From: Zygnema cylindricum
Taxonomy: Eukaryota > Streptophyta > Zygnematophyceae > Zygnematales > Zygnemataceae
NCBI GenBank assembly: GCA_037447655.1
Contig: JBBHKE010000214.1
Location: 55,406 to 119,405 of the forward strand
Reading direction: 5' to 3'
DNA length: 64,000 bases
Positions 43,279 to 54,800 of the stretch are shown in pieces. Below the pieces are notes generated by a model. That model ran no database searches, was not told where the DNA came from, and saw nothing but the letters and a program-made list of their open reading frames with translations. Made by a program: the position numbers and the translations under genes. How positions within the stretch are numbered: position 1 is the first letter of the stretch; every line of letters starts with the position of its first letter.

Positions 43279-43290
43279 GCTCCGATACCA
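43279..43290 (-). other. copia-2 primer-binding site
   Basis: The minus strand reads TGGTATCGGAGC, one base from the common plant copia site (TGGTATCAGAGC) that pairs with the initiator methionine tRNA 3' end. It lies two bases inside the LTR edge at 43293. Confidence 0.88.
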
Positions 43291-43292
43291 CT

Positions 43293-43824
43293 TGTTAAAA
43301 CAGGATCATGTAAATCAATTATTCACCAGCGAAAGCATTTAGAAATTCCAGACATCAAAAATTCACAGATAACGAAAAGAACTCGACCAAATAAAAAATA
43401 TATTCAATCGAACTTTTTACATCCCCTTTTCTTCCTTCAACTTCACTTCTTTTTCTGATATATAAAACTATACTACACTCCTAAAATACTTTCTTCCAAC
43501 ACCACTAGAAAACATAACTATACTACTTCTGTCACAGTTCTACTCAGACTCCACTTTTATGATTTTGACACTTAGGCCCTGAAACGCCTAATAGAACATT
43601 AGTGCGCCGAAACTAACCGTGAGCTGGACCTAAGACCGTACCACGGTTCTACGCACTAAATAATTCACCAACCGTACAGTACCACGTCACGAACCTTAAC
43701 CGACACTCAAACTAAACAGGACGTTCCGCGAAAGACATAACTGTCGACGTCAACTGAACATTAATTTAATATAAACACAAACTGAACAAAAATTGAACTG
43801 AATTAACACATTGAAATCTTAACA
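43293..43824 (-). repeat. copia-2 5' LTR
   Basis: The 532-base LTR has inverted termini (TGTTAAGA...TTTTAACA on the minus strand). Its first 227 bases recur at 37973-38199. The primer site follows the other end. Confidence 0.9.
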
Positions 43825-44063
43825 AAAACGCTGACCATGAAAAGTCAGACTGTAGAGGATGGGAATGTGTTATCCAAATTAGTTGTCTTGTATATTGGTT
43901 GCCACTTATCGGTAGTCAACATACACATTTTTTTGACCCATCGGTTTTGGACACATTGTTTTTATACATCGAAAAGGATACCATTGCGTTATTTACTGAT
44001 ATATTGACCATATACGCAAATAAAAAACTATCGCTAGAGTTGTACTTGCATATATTGTACATA
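43825..44063. repeat. Intergenic repeat shared with 55060-55245
   Basis: Phrases such as gaggatgggaatgtgttatcc and tgacccatcggttttggac are shared with 55079-55245 at high identity. No coding function is apparent. Confidence 0.75.
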
Positions 44064-44068
44064 TATAG

Positions 44069-45149
44069 TGTTGTCCTTGGCCTATTTCAGCCATGGATTA
44101 CTCACGGAAGACACCCACAGACTACCTCAAAATAGCTGTGTTTCAGACAACACAGATTACTCCACAATAACCAAAAGCAGCTGAAACTGCACTAGTATGC
44201 AGTATATCCGAAACACTGTAACCTCTCAAAGTTAAAGCCAAATCCACCAAGGCATCCAAAAGATATGAGCTGCAGAGTTTCCCAAAAACATCTGACAGCT
44301 TACCAAACTAACCAGGTAGACTCCTCACAGAATTATACAGAAACAGCAGAACAGACTGAAACTACATAAACAAATAGTTTCTAGGTCATCAAAGATCTCC
44401 ACAAAGTTTCATACAAAGACATCAATCAGGGTGATCACACCATCAGGTCAAAGTTGCAGAAAAACAGTCTGCCATTACTTTGATGAGCTCAACTGTGATA
44501 CTCATAATAATCTAAGTCCTACAAGTTATACTCAGAGAGTTCACTACTGACTGTACGGAGGCATACCAGCCGTACGTTATCTACCTCCTACCTAAATTAC
44601 TGTGAATATACCCGAATAATTCGAGGTATGTCAGAATGAATGAATCTACACTAATAAACTAATTAGCAAAAAGACAAACCTCTGTTGAATAGAATATTTA
44701 CACCGACACCTCTGCAAAATCCGCATACTAAACGTCAACTTGCTTAGTCACTTGACGACGAGTCTATGTAGCAAACCGACATCACAAACGTACAGTCCAC
44801 CTGGTAATACATCATCAGAAATAGTGTGATCCTACAAAAATATCGGCGGACGTCGTCCGCCCTCCAAATGTACTACGAACCACTTGCCGAAATTAACTCG
44901 TACCTCCAAATCTTATCGTACCAAAATTGCGTCCTTCGCCATAAATGCCGCTGACTTATTTAACGTCCACTTGTCAAATAAGACGCTCCGTACGTTCGCT
45001 CCCACAATCCGTGAATCCATTCGAATAATGCATCCGTATTCATTACGTAAACTTATGATTTGTTTTCTCCCCCATTACGTACGCCTCATACCGTATCATT
45101 AAGGCTACACTAAAATAGGTGTGTACGAAATTAAGTCTTTAAAACAACA
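44069..45149 (-). repeat. Solo LTR with gag start codon and 5-bp target duplication
   Basis: The 1081-base LTR is flanked by tatag at 44064-44068 and 45150-45154. It begins TGTTGTTTTAAAG and ends CCAAGGACAACA on the minus strand. An ATG at 44092-44094 opens MAEIGQGQ only 26 bases from the LTR end. The LTR at 28407-29473 has the equivalent start (MAEKGYEQQ). No internal element sequence remains, so it arose by LTR-LTR recombination. Confidence 0.88.
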
Positions 45150-45154
45150 TATAG

Positions 45155-46189
45155 TGTATTGGCTCTCTACTTTTGGTTTTGTTGAGCGAGTGGCAACCTC
45201 AACTGCCTTTCTCCAAGCCAGTTTTCTGCATTCTTCGATAGTGCGTCCTATAGTTTTACACTAAGCACAAAACGCAAGTTCGCTGCTCCCCCCGGATTGG
45301 ATTTTTGGGTATGAGCAATAAAAGCATTTTCGTGGGAGGGGTTTGAGGCGTAAAAGGAGAGAAATTTAGTTTCTTCATGGAGTAATCTTGTGCAAAGATA
45401 ATGAAAATGGACAAATATTTATATATTGTCGAAGGAGGATTTAGTAAGGGGCAAAAGTTTCAAAAAGTCCTCTTAAAGGAGTGGAAGACAAATCATTGTC
45501 GAAAATTGTCACCACGAGATGCAGTTGGCCGCCCATATGCTTTGGACGTAAGCTGCTGCCAAATGATTCCAGGCTCCGGGAAAAGTGGAAGCCCCGCGAT
45601 TGAGTTAAGATCGTTCGATGGTAAGCGCCATAACTAGATGAGCGTGCACATCTTTCTCCTTTTGTGACTTTTTTTTTTTTGGCTTTATCCTCCGCGGAGT
45701 CTGCTGAATGGGAGGAGGTTTGTGAAAGCGGTCAAATGACCAGATGCCACGTGTACAAGCCAACAAGCAATAATACATCGTGGGAACGTCTACACGTCTG
45801 TCTGACACATGATTTGGTGTTCCACTGTAAATGATGATGTGGCGATACGATTTCGAAGTACCGATGAAATCGTACTAGACGCTGCACGAAATGATCGCCC
45901 GGAATCGCACTAAAAACAATAGAAAGCAGATAGGTGAAAGATGTCTCAATGCATTTGAAAAAGTTTATCGATTTTTTAGGATAATTCTTCAAACGAAAAT
46001 ACTTTCTATAAACAAAGTCACTAAATGCTGATACAAAATACTGTGGGGAGAAACGTGCAATTAAAGGGTACAATAGAATAAGGATCGTAACTGATTCTGA
46101 TTGACTTCCTACAAGGTGGTGAACAATATCGGTAAGTGAGACCAGATGAATAATAACGGTCTAATAAGACAAACATTCAAAGAAATATA
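45155..46189. other. Intergenic DNA, no gene recognised
   Basis: A 78-codon plus-strand frame at 45401-45637 (MKMDKYLYIVEGGFSKG) has no family resemblance I can name. I leave it as unsupported. The rest is AT-rich with no repeat that I could pair. Confidence 0.4.
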
Positions 46190-46389
46190 TTCGTACGTAG
46201 GACAAAGATATGAAAGTAAATGTTTTGACATCCAAAAAAATAGTGTACTTCGAACAAGCACGAACGTGAAGATTCAAGTGGAAGGTTCACAAGAGGCCGA
46301 CATTACATTACTCACAACACCTTCCTCTCCCCTTCTTCTCTCTTCCTCTTTTAGAACTCTCATTACTTCACTATTACCGGTGAGATTGG
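46190..46389. repeat. Shared block upstream of F-box unit 1
   Basis: The phrase gtaggacaaagatatgaaagtaaatg and the following bases recur at 51963-52080, next to F-box unit 2. It marks the edge of the duplicated unit. No gene is visible. Confidence 0.6.
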
Positions 46390-46520
46390 CCCTAATTACT
46401 GCGCCAACAACTCGATGTTGAGCTTGGCGGGTAAGTACCCATTTTTCGGGCGGCTTCAAAAATGGTATTATCATATTCTACCCCGTATTGAACCGGCATC
46501 CACGTGCCAACCCAACATCA
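46390..46520 (-). mobile_element. tRNA-derived SINE, partial copy
   Basis: On the minus strand it has cccgccaagctcaacatcgag followed by a ttggcgcagtaattaggg A-box-like start, matching 55241-55410. It ends near 46520 with a sequence shared with 55610-55640. Confidence 0.6.
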
Positions 46521-47354
46521 CCATAGCCTGGAAAATGCAAAAATAAAGAAAAAAGAAAGTGTTCTAAAACGTGTTTTTTTCACATTTTAGGATAAAACCC
46601 AAAGCCAAATAAAAAATATGAAACGAAGGAAAGGGAGGAGAAAAAAAAGGTTGGAAAAGAAAACAAATATTCAGGCCGGAAAAATTTGAGAAAGGAGGAG
46701 ACTGGGAGAGGCGGGGGGGACGGAGAACCAAGATCTTTTTTGACTCTATAACACGATGGACACACACTTTGTCTATATCCGCATTAATTTTATTATATAT
46801 TGTAGATATAATCCAGTCCTAATTAGCATGATGTTCGAAGTAAATGTAGAAAACATATATTGAAAGATTCGCTCTTCATGGAGAGAAAAAGTAAAATCCT
46901 TTTTCGGAAATTAACACCTAATGTTCCAAATGCATCCAAACTTTTTGGTTTCTATAGGCACTTATCTTCGACAAAAAAATGTGTAACAGGTTTATTCTCT
47001 TAATTATTCAGCTGTCCATAAAGAGATGAAGTCCTTGCGTTACTTTTTTGTATATTTTCATATTAAAAGTTTTGAGCCATTACAAGAGAAGTGTTACACA
47101 AAGGGTTTTGACAAGAAGATGTAAAACAATACAAATGGCAAACCTAAAAACAAAATAGAGACAACAACATATAAAGGTCACTATACCATGGGCTTCTTCG
47201 CAAAAATAAAGCATCGAGAAGTGATAAAAATGTGCACAAATTTAATCCTCTTATCAATAAATGTCTGCACTGTTTAATAATCTATTAGAAGCATGAGGTA
47301 AACTACAGGGTGTATTGTCCACATTCATGTCCCTCGCACTTCCCAAACATCAAC
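46521..47354. repeat. Downstream block of F-box unit 1
   Basis: It is repeated with about 85-90 percent identity at 52185-53040 and 55650-56470, always downstream of an F-box gene. The small frame MHPNFLV that is open in two copies is stopped early here, so the block is more likely 3' untranslated and intergenic DNA than a gene. Confidence 0.75.
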
Positions 47355-48479
47355 CTAAAAGATTATTATTGTATCATTGAGAGGATTAAAAGAATAATAG
47401 CTGCTAATATTTGGAAAAAAATTACTAACTTCCTCTTTGGTAATACTATCGTCAATTGCAAGAAATAAACTTATTGTTTCAATAAGTGGACAATTTTTTG
47501 CCAAATGTGATATTCCCACACGAGTCAACGCAAGAGAACGTGGACACACCGGACGTGCTATTATCCACAAGTCAAATATACGAAGAACTGGGAAAAGAGA
47601 AGAAAAAAACCACATACTTCTCTCTGTAAAAAGGCCACCAAGAAACCGTACTTTGAAAGTGTGCAAATGTGCGAGATTCGGAAGAGACTTCTCGAAAATT
47701 ATTTCTTCACCATAATTCCAATAAACATCTATTTTTAAATCTTCCAAAACCGCACAATGTTGAAGAATGCCCTCAAATGACTCCATTGACATATACCGAT
47801 ACAGGTTACCAAAACTAATATGGAGAACTTTCAGTTGTCGTGTAATCGAAAAATTTGGTAAAGGAATTATCTCCACTAATTCCTCGGGATAGGACTCACT
47901 GATGGAAAACGTCTCGAGAAGAGGGGAATTCTGAAATACTTGTGAAAAGGAATCGTACTTGCATTTCCCATTACCTCGAACACTTAAGAACTTCAAATTC
48001 GGAAATTCCATCTGCCAAGTGTTGTACTCTCCATGAGAGAGGTTAACATGAAGGCTTTCTACTCTCGTCGAAAGTGACGTCACAACAAAATATATAGGGT
48101 CTAACCAGACTATACGGTTTCCGAAAAGGGAAACCTTCGGAGAAAGACAAAGACAATTTATTTCGGTGAAACGATTTAAAAAACGAATGGCTTCAACTTT
48201 TGAGACGGTCATAATTTTTGATGTAGGAGACAAGGACAATGTTTTTACCGAGGAACTCGCAATTTTGCACCATTTTTGGCAAGCCAGAGATGCTGACCGG
48301 ATGTCGGAAACTGTCAAGAACGAAAATATTCTGGGTAAGATATCATCCGGAAGGTCATCAATGGGGAAAATTTTATTTGGGTTATCTTCGAATCGGCTGA
48401 AAAGTCCAAACGACGGAAAAATGTGTAATTTTTTTCCAAGGAAACGGAGGGTTCTGGAAATAACACGGATGAGTCCCAT
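47355..48479 (-). CDS. F-box/LRR protein, paralog 1
   Basis: A single-exon frame of 374 codons. Residues 41-80 form an F-box (DDLPDDILPRIFSFL, then SLACQKWCKIASSS). The rest reads as degenerate leucine-rich repeats, for example PNLKFLSVRG, RQLKVLHISFGN, CAVLEDLKIDV, HLHTFKVRFLGG and LTRVGISHLAKNCPLIETISL. F-box proteins bind SKP1 and bring substrates to SCF ubiquitin ligases; the substrate is unknown. The N-terminal 35 residues (MGLIRVISRTLRFLGKK) are basic and hydrophobic and may contact a membrane. It ends in TAG. Two intact paralogs lie at 53048 and 56472, which supports real coding. No introns are apparent. Confidence 0.88.
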   Translation of the reverse strand: MGLIRVISRTLRFLGKKLHIFPSFGLFSRFEDNPNKIFPIDDLPDDILPRIFSFLTVSDIRSASLACQKWCKIASSSVKTLSLSPTSKIMTVSKVEAIRFLNRFTEINCLCLSPKVSLFGNRIVWLDPIYFVVTSLSTRVESLHVNLSHGEYNTWQMEFPNLKFLSVRGNGKCKYDSFSQVFQNSPLLETFSISESYPEELVEIIPLPNFSITRQLKVLHISFGNLYRYMSMESFEGILQHCAVLEDLKIDVYWNYGEEIIFEKSLPNLAHLHTFKVRFLGGLFTERSMWFFSSLFPVLRIFDLWIIARPVCPRSLALTRVGISHLAKNCPLIETISLFLAIDDSITKEEVSNFFPNISSYYSFNPLNDTIIIF

Positions 48480-49080
48480 ACTTAAGATAAGTTAATGTTA
48501 GGAAAGATAACAAATAATATAAAAATATAGTAATGTAGGCAAAGAAAACCGTAGAAACTGAAGGAATTAATTGAAGTTCAAGCTTTCAAATTTAGTGTGG
48601 ATTTGAAAGGAAGGAGAAACTGTTTAAATTGAATGAGGATTTGTGCAAAAACTACAATTTACAAAATTTATCCTGGATTCGGAGGAAGACAGAACAGGTT
48701 GAAGAGACAGGATCGGTTTGGAAACTCGTGTTGCAAAAACCCATACTGGATTTGAGAAGTAAACCGAAACTAAGTGAAAGGACAGAATTGGCGCCGTAAC
48801 TTTTTAGACAGGAATATGAATCTTGGAAGCGTTAAACACGAATTTTAAAGCGTATAAAATAACGCTGTTCACATGAAAATTTCGTCGCAAATGTTGTACT
48901 AAATAAAGGTACAATATGTTGTACTAAAGAAAGGTACAATCAAAGTACAGCTGCGTCGGGATTTCATTTTGGAAGCATGCGCCCCGTCAAAACTTTATGC
49001 ATCCGTACAGGCGGCCAATGGCGTGGGCACACAGCCAACGAGTGAGAAGTACACCCTGTATCGCCATTAGTGTTAATATT
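48480..49080 (-). promoter_or_regulatory. Conserved upstream block of F-box gene 1
   Basis: The 300-600 bases upstream of each F-box gene are conserved (54137-54800 and 57597-58280). Shared phrases are agaaaaccgtagaaactg and, further out, ttatgcatccgtac. This is expected for promoters inside duplicated units, but no specific element was identified. Confidence 0.45.
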
Positions 49081-49389
49081 TTTTTCGCCACTTAAATATC
49101 TCCGTACACACTTGTCCGATCGTCAGATGGAGACCGCCAATCGGAAGGTGATATTCAACCGAACAGTCGAAAATGTGCGACAAAGTCACGTGTGGAAAGA
49201 TTACTGGAGCCGTTGACTTTGACTTTTAAAGTCGTTGAGTCGCAAAGGGTTCAGTCACGAAGTCACGATGTTTGAACAGTGCGTTAAGTGCATACTAAAT
49301 TCATGCATGTGCTATTTTTTACTACGAAACTCAGTACAGTACACCAAGAATCGCTATTAGTGTTAATGTTTTTTTCGTCTCTAGTAGTA
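49081..49389. other. Spacer, nothing recognised
   Basis: AT-rich spacer without a gene or a paired repeat. A short run of ttgacttt hexamers is the only pattern. Confidence 0.4.
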
Positions 49390-51640
49390 CGGAATAGGGG
49401 TGGGCAGATACAGAACTCACCTTTAAAATTTAAAATTTAAAATTTGCGTCTTAAGTCAAAAAATGATTGAGAAGAAAAACGTTTATAGGAACAAAAAGTG
49501 TAAAAAAAAGGGAAAGGAAAAGAAGGTACACTGAAAGGGATTTTTTTTTTCCAATAACACGTTTATTTGAAAATATTCTCGACTTGTACAGAAAAAAAAA
49601 TAAACAAAAGGAGAGTCAAAAAGAAAGTTGAAAAAGAAAAAAAAAATCTCGGAGACGGATGAGTTCAACTCAAATTAATTAAGAAAGTTAAACCGTAATA
49701 CGATGCCTGCCACTATGTGTTTTTGTTTTTCGTTGTTGGTTTTTTTTTTTTTTTTTTGACACTAAAGATTTTATTTTTTCTCTTTCAACACCGAAATCGT
49801 ACATTTACACTTTTTAAGTTACAAAATACTTCTGTTTTCAAAGCCAAAATTTTTAGGCTTTACAGATTTTTTTTTTATGGTTTTTTCAAAACAAATTATA
49901 CACTTACAACTTTTTTTTGTTGTTTTTCAACACCAAAACCTTTTTTTTTTCCGGAACCAAAAAATGTTTATTCAACACCGAAACAAATTTAGGTTTTTTT
50001 GTCATTCCCAAATTGCAAATTTTATACAACAGACATACAAAAAAACTATTTTCGCGTTTAATTTCCCGTAAAACTGTTCTTCCAAAAGTTTTTTTTTCTC
50101 TCCGATTTTGCAATTCCTCTAATGAGAAAGCGCCACCTGTCAGCGTTTTTGAAATAACCGAATCTTCTTGTGAAGGTTGACTTTGACTTTGACTTTGACT
50201 TTGACTTTGGGTAAAATGGGGGAATCGTTAAAACAATTTCGTAAGGTTGTCGGTGGTAAAGCTGTAGAAAAGACAAAAAGTAAAGGAAAAAAGAGGAGGG
50301 GAGGGGGGAAAGGGGAGAAGAAAAAGAAAGAAAAAGAAAAAGATAAGAGTGGGAAAGAGAAAAAGATGAGTGGGAAAAAGACAAAGTTGAGAGTGGGGAA
50401 AAAAAAGATGAAAGACGGAAAAAGAAAAAGGCAAAAGAAATAAAAAGAAAAAGATGAAAGAAGGAAAAAGCAAGGAAGAAAATAAGGGAAAGATAAAAGA
50501 ACAGGAGAAAAAAAAAAAACGAAAAAGACAAAAGAAGGAAAATGAAATGGAGAAAAGAAAAAGAAAGGAAGAAGGAAGAAAGCTGGGAGGAAAGGGAGGG
50601 AGAAAAGGAGAGGGAGGAGGTAGGAGGGAAGGTAGAAGGGAGGGAGGGAGGGCAGCAGGCAGGCAGGCAAGGCGGGAGGGAGGAAGAAAGGAAGGAGGAA
50701 GGAAGGGAGGGAGGAAGGAACGAAGGAAGGAATGAAGGAAGTGAGGGAAAAAGGCAGGAAGGAAGGAAAGAAGGAAGGAAGGAAGGAGGGAGGGAGGGAG
50801 GGGGAGAGGAGAGAAGGAAGGAGGGGAGGAGGGAGGAAGGCAGGAAGAGGGAAGGAAGGAAGGAAGGTAAAAGGGAAGGGACGAAGGGAGGGAGGGAGGG
50901 AGGGAGGGAGTACGGGCACGTTTGAGTACGGTAACATTTTTGTACGGCAAGGTAAGGAGGAAGGCAGGCAGGCAGGAAGGAAGGAAGGAAGGGAGGAAGG
51001 CAGGAAACGAAAGGAAAGAAGGCAGGGAGGGAGGGAAGAAAGAAGGAAGGACAGGAGGAAGGCAGGAAAAAGGATGAAAGATAGGAAGGAATGAAGGAAG
51101 AAGGAAAAATAAAAAAAGAGGAAAGAAACAAAAAAGGTAAAATAAAGTAAAAAGAAGAAGAAGAGAAGCACAAAGAAATAAGAAAAAGAAAATAAGTAAA
51201 AGGACAAAATATAATTTAAAAGTGAATCCTTATGTTCGTTTAATCGCAAAGTCTTCGGTAGTCGGACACAAGTTTTAGTTTTTTTTTTGTTTCATCACAC
51301 GGGGGGAGAGGGTGAGAGGGAGAGAGTGAGGGAGGGAAAAGGATAAACAAGGGGGAGGAGAAAGAAAGGGAGAAAGGGCGAGAGCTGGGATGGAGGAAAG
51401 GGGAAGCGGGAGGAGGGGGGGAGGGGAAGAGAGGGAGGGAGGGAGGGAGGGAGGGAGGGAGGGAGGGAGGGAGGGAGGGAGGGAGGGAGGAAGGGAGGGG
51501 GGGAGGGAGGGGGGAGGGGGGGGAGGGTTAGGGAGAGGGAGGGAGAGGGAGGGAGAGGGAGAAGGAGAGGAAGAGGAAGGGAGGGAGAGGTAGGGAGAAG
51601 AGAGAGAAGAGAGAAGAGAGATGATGTAAAGAGGCTTCGG
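49390..51640. repeat. Purine-rich duplicated block A
   Basis: This begins with a T-rich part, then (ttgact)n near 50177-50210, about 1 kb that is almost pure A/G on the plus strand (50270-51240), and a GGGA array at 51300-51600. 59280-61330 is a second copy, including the single interruption gtacgggcacgtttgagtacgg in the same place. Long open frames here are low-complexity artefacts. Polypurine strands of this length can form triplex or G-quadruplex structures, which is a known property rather than something shown here. Confidence 0.88.
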
Positions 51641-52184
51641 CCAAAAACACTTATAAATCTTTTTGGCTGAATATTCCTCTTGTCTTTTATGAGCTTCCGC
51701 TGTGTAATGATTTATGTTTTATTAATTATGTTTTGTAAAACTCTTTTGCTTTAGATCCTACACAGCACATACTCGTGACGTCACCCACGGAGGTAACATA
51801 GAACCACTCAGTTCTAAACTGTAAGTTATATCCATTTGACTTAAATTTGAATATCCAGATTTTCCAGATTTTTCGGATTTCCCAAATTTTTCCGATTTTT
51901 CGAGTTCTCCGATTGAATCGAATTTTTCGGGTTTTTGCATTCTTCGAAAGAAATATATTTGCACGTAGGACAAAGATATGAAAGTAAATGTCTTGACATC
52001 CGAAAAAAAGAATGTACTATGCACAAGCATGAAAAGGACAAAAGAGGAAAAGCCAGACGTGAGGATTCAGGTGAAAAGAACAGAAGCGGCGACGTTAAAT
52101 TACGTTGAACACCTTCCTCTCCCTCTCTTCTCTCTCCCTTTTTTGTGTAGAACTCTTGCCTTCTCATTACTTCAATATTACCAT
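51641..52184. repeat. Shared flank between block A and F-box unit 2
   Basis: The phrase actcgtgacgtcacccacgg and the following 150 bases recur at 61557-61740, after block B, and further downstream bases recur at 46190-46330. This shows that the purine block and F-box unit were duplicated together. The tail cctggaaaatgcaaaaata is common to all units. Confidence 0.75.
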
Positions 52185-53047
52185 AACCTGGAAAATGCAA
52201 AAATAACAAAACAAAATGTGCCAGAGCTTGCTTTCTTTTAGATTTTAGGCAAAAACCCAAAAGCCAGATAAAAAATATGAAGCGAGGGAAAGGGGGGAGA
52301 AAAGAAGAGGTTGGAAAAGAATAACAAATTGGAGCCGGAAATTTTTTGGGAGGGGAGGAGACTGGGAGAGGCAGGTAAGGAGGAGAACCAAGATCCTTTT
52401 AACTTCATAACACAACGGACGCACATTTTGCCTATATCCACACTGATTGCATTATATATTGTAGATATAATCTTCATTAGCGTGATGCGCGAAGCAAATG
52501 TAGAAAACATAAAGGGAAAGATTCGCTCTTCATGGAGATAAAGAGTAATTTTTTTCTCAAAAAATAACACCTATTTTTCCAAATGCATCCAAACTTTCTG
52601 GTTCCTATAGGCACTTATCTTCGACAAAAAAATGCTCAACAAGTTAACTCTTTTAGTTATTCAGTTATCCATAAAGAGATCAAGTCCTTGCTTTACTTTT
52701 TTTTATATATTTTTATATTAAAAGTTTTGAGCCATTACAAGAGAAAGTGTTACACAAAGGGCTTTGACAAGAAGATGTAAAACAATACAAATGGCAAAAC
52801 CGAAAACAAAATAGAAACAACAACATATATAGGTCACTAAACCATGAGCTTCTTCGCAAAAACAAAGCATCGAGAAGTGATAAAATTGCGCACTCATTTA
52901 TATCTTATAAAATAAATGTCGACACTGTTTAATAACCTATATCTTTAGAAGCATTTGAGGTCATTACAGGTTGTATTTCCACGTTGGTGTCATTCGCACT
53001 TCCCTAAACATCAACCAAAAAGATTATTATTGAATCCTTGGAAAGGA
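52185..53047. repeat. Downstream block of F-box unit 2
   Basis: It is the counterpart of 46521-47354 and 55650-56471. It contains an open 65-codon plus-strand frame (52583-52780), which is discussed under rejected items. Confidence 0.75.
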
Positions 53048-54136
53048 TTAAGAGAATGATAAGCTGCTAATATTTGGATAAAAACTACTAACTTCCTCTT
53101 CGGTAATACTATCGTCCATTGCAAGGTCTAAACTTATTTCTTCAAGAAGTGGACAATTTTTTGCCAAATGTGATATTCCCACACGAGTCAACGCAGGAGA
53201 TTGTGGATACCCCGGATGTTCTATTATCCACAAGTCAAATATACGAAGAACTGGAAAAAGAGAAGAAAAGAACCACATACTTCTGTCTGTAAAAACGCCA
53301 CCAATAAACTCTACTTTGAAGGTGTGCAAATGTGCGAGATTCGAAAGAGACTTCTTAAAAAATATTTCTTCACCGGAATTCCAAGAAACGTCTATTTTTA
53401 AATCTTCCAGAACTGCACAATGTTCGAGAATGCCCTGAAATGACTCCATTGACATATACCGAGACAGGTTATCAAAACTAATATGGAGAACTTTCAGTTG
53501 TTGTGCACTCGATAAACTTGGTAAAGAAATTATCTCCTCCATTCCCTCGGCATAGGGCTCACTGATGGAAAATGTCTCGAGAAGAGGGGAATTCTGAAAC
53601 ACTTGTGAAAAGGCATCGTACTTGCATTTCCCACTACCTCGAACACTTAAGAACTTCAAATTTGGAAATACCGTCTGCCAAGTGTCGTACTTTCCATGAT
53701 ATAGGTTAAAATAAAGGCTTTCTACTCTCGTCGAAAGTGATTTAAGAACAAAATGTATAGGATCTAACCAGAGTAAACCATTTACGGTAGGGCAAGGCTT
53801 CATATAAAGACAATTTATTTCGGTGAAGCGATTTAAAAAACGAATGGCTTCATCATTTGATGCGGTCATAATTTTTGATGTAAGAGACAAGGACAATGTT
53901 TTTACCGAGGAACTCGCGATTTTGCACCATTTTTGGCAAACCAGAGATGCTGATTGGATGTCGGAATCGGTCAAGAACGAAAATATTCTGGGTAAGATAT
54001 CATCCGGAAGGTCACCAATGGGGAAATTTTGATATGGGTTTTCTTCGAATCGGCGAAAAAATCCAAACAACGGAAAAATTAGTAATTTTTTTTCCAAGAA
54101 ACGGAGGATTCTGGAAATAACATGGAGGAGTCCCAT
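53048..54136 (-). CDS. F-box/LRR protein, paralog 2
   Basis: The frame has 362 codons and is intact. The F-box spans about residues 41-80 (GDLPDDILPRIFSFL, SLVCQKWCKIASSS). Leucine-rich repeat-like segments follow as in paralog 1, ending AMDDSITEEEVSSFYPNISS. A four-residue shorter loop (MKPCPTVNGLLW) replaces the paralog 1 loop near residue 115, and the C-terminus is 11 residues shorter. Stop is TAA. Conserved protein with differing stops and scattered substitutions argues for selection on the protein. Likely SCF-ligase receptor; substrate unknown. Confidence 0.88.
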   Translation of the reverse strand: MGLLHVISRILRFLEKKLLIFPLFGFFRRFEENPYQNFPIGDLPDDILPRIFSFLTDSDIQSASLVCQKWCKIASSSVKTLSLSLTSKIMTASNDEAIRFLNRFTEINCLYMKPCPTVNGLLWLDPIHFVLKSLSTRVESLYFNLYHGKYDTWQTVFPNLKFLSVRGSGKCKYDAFSQVFQNSPLLETFSISEPYAEGMEEIISLPSLSSAQQLKVLHISFDNLSRYMSMESFQGILEHCAVLEDLKIDVSWNSGEEIFFKKSLSNLAHLHTFKVEFIGGVFTDRSMWFFSSLFPVLRIFDLWIIEHPGYPQSPALTRVGISHLAKNCPLLEEISLDLAMDDSITEEEVSSFYPNISSLSFS

Positions 54137-54800
54137 GCTTTAGATTAAGTAATGTTAGGGGAGATAACAATGTTAGGAAATATAGTAATGTTAGGAAAGA
54201 TAATAATGCTAAGAAAAAAGTAATGTAGGCAAAGAAAACCGTAGAAACTGGAAGGAAGGAATTGAAGTTCAAGTTTTCAAATTTAGTGTGTATTTGAAAA
54301 GAAGAAGAACCTACTTAAATTGACGAAAGAAAATTAGTGCAAAAACCACAATTTGAAAAAACTATCTGCTGGATTTGGAACGAAAACAGAAAAGATTGAA
54401 AAGACAGGATCAGTGTGGAAGCCACAATTGAAAAATTCTGTGTGAGTTGGAAGAAAAACATTTGTAAAAAGACAGGATCAGTTGAGAAACTTGTGTTTTA
54501 AAAACCTATACATTATACTGGATTTGAGAAAGTAGACATTTTGAAAGGACAGGATTGAAATCTTTAACCACTTGATTTAAAGTGGATGGGATAACGAAAC
54601 TCACATGAGAAGTCCCGTCACAAAAGCTGTAATGTAGAAAGGTACGATCGATGTACGGCTGCATTGGATTCTGACGGGTGTCGGTGTCCACCCAGCCCGA
54701 CAAAATTTATGCGTCCGTACTGACGGCCGGTAATCGCCAACGGGTGGGAAGTATCACCGTGAACCGCTTGAAGTGTTGATAACACTAATTCGGCGCCCCT
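54137..54800 (-). promoter_or_regulatory. Conserved upstream block of F-box gene 2
   Basis: It aligns with the upstream DNA of the other two paralogs. A local tandem repeat (aatgttaggaaagata type) lies at 54150-54215, just upstream of the start codon. Confidence 0.45.

Larger units (their letters stand above)
37973..43824 (-). mobile_element. Ty1/copia element copia-2, near complete
   Basis: On the minus strand the 5' LTR (43293-43824), a tRNA-iMet-type primer site, gag with two zinc knuckles, protease, integrase, RT and RNase H follow in copia order. The 3' LTR is cut to its first 227 bases. From about 43004 to 41133, gag and protease share one frame interrupted only by single stop codons (42816, 42717, 41853, 41133), and integrase follows in the same frame. 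Protein sequence differs clearly from copia-1 and copia-3. Confidence 0.92.

Noticed and set aside
3000-43300. CRISPR array or other prokaryotic system in the tandem repeats
   Set aside because: The tandem repeats are contiguous minisatellites without unique spacers, and the window is clearly eukaryotic.
45401-45637. 78-codon plus-strand frame as a host gene
   Set aside because: No recognisable domain, no conserved copy in the window and no supporting signals.
50058-51249. Open frames of up to 371 codons rich in Pro, Ser, Phe and Leu on the minus strand, and Gly/Arg/Glu frames on the plus strand
   Set aside because: They are translations of a polypurine/polypyrimidine tract, are open in all frames, and show no domain or codon signal.
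52583-52780. Small plus-strand frame (MHPNFLVPIGTYL) also open at 56035-56226
   Set aside because: The third paralogous unit (near 46930) has an early stop in this frame and the ends differ between copies, so it fits non-coding DNA in the F-box downstream block.
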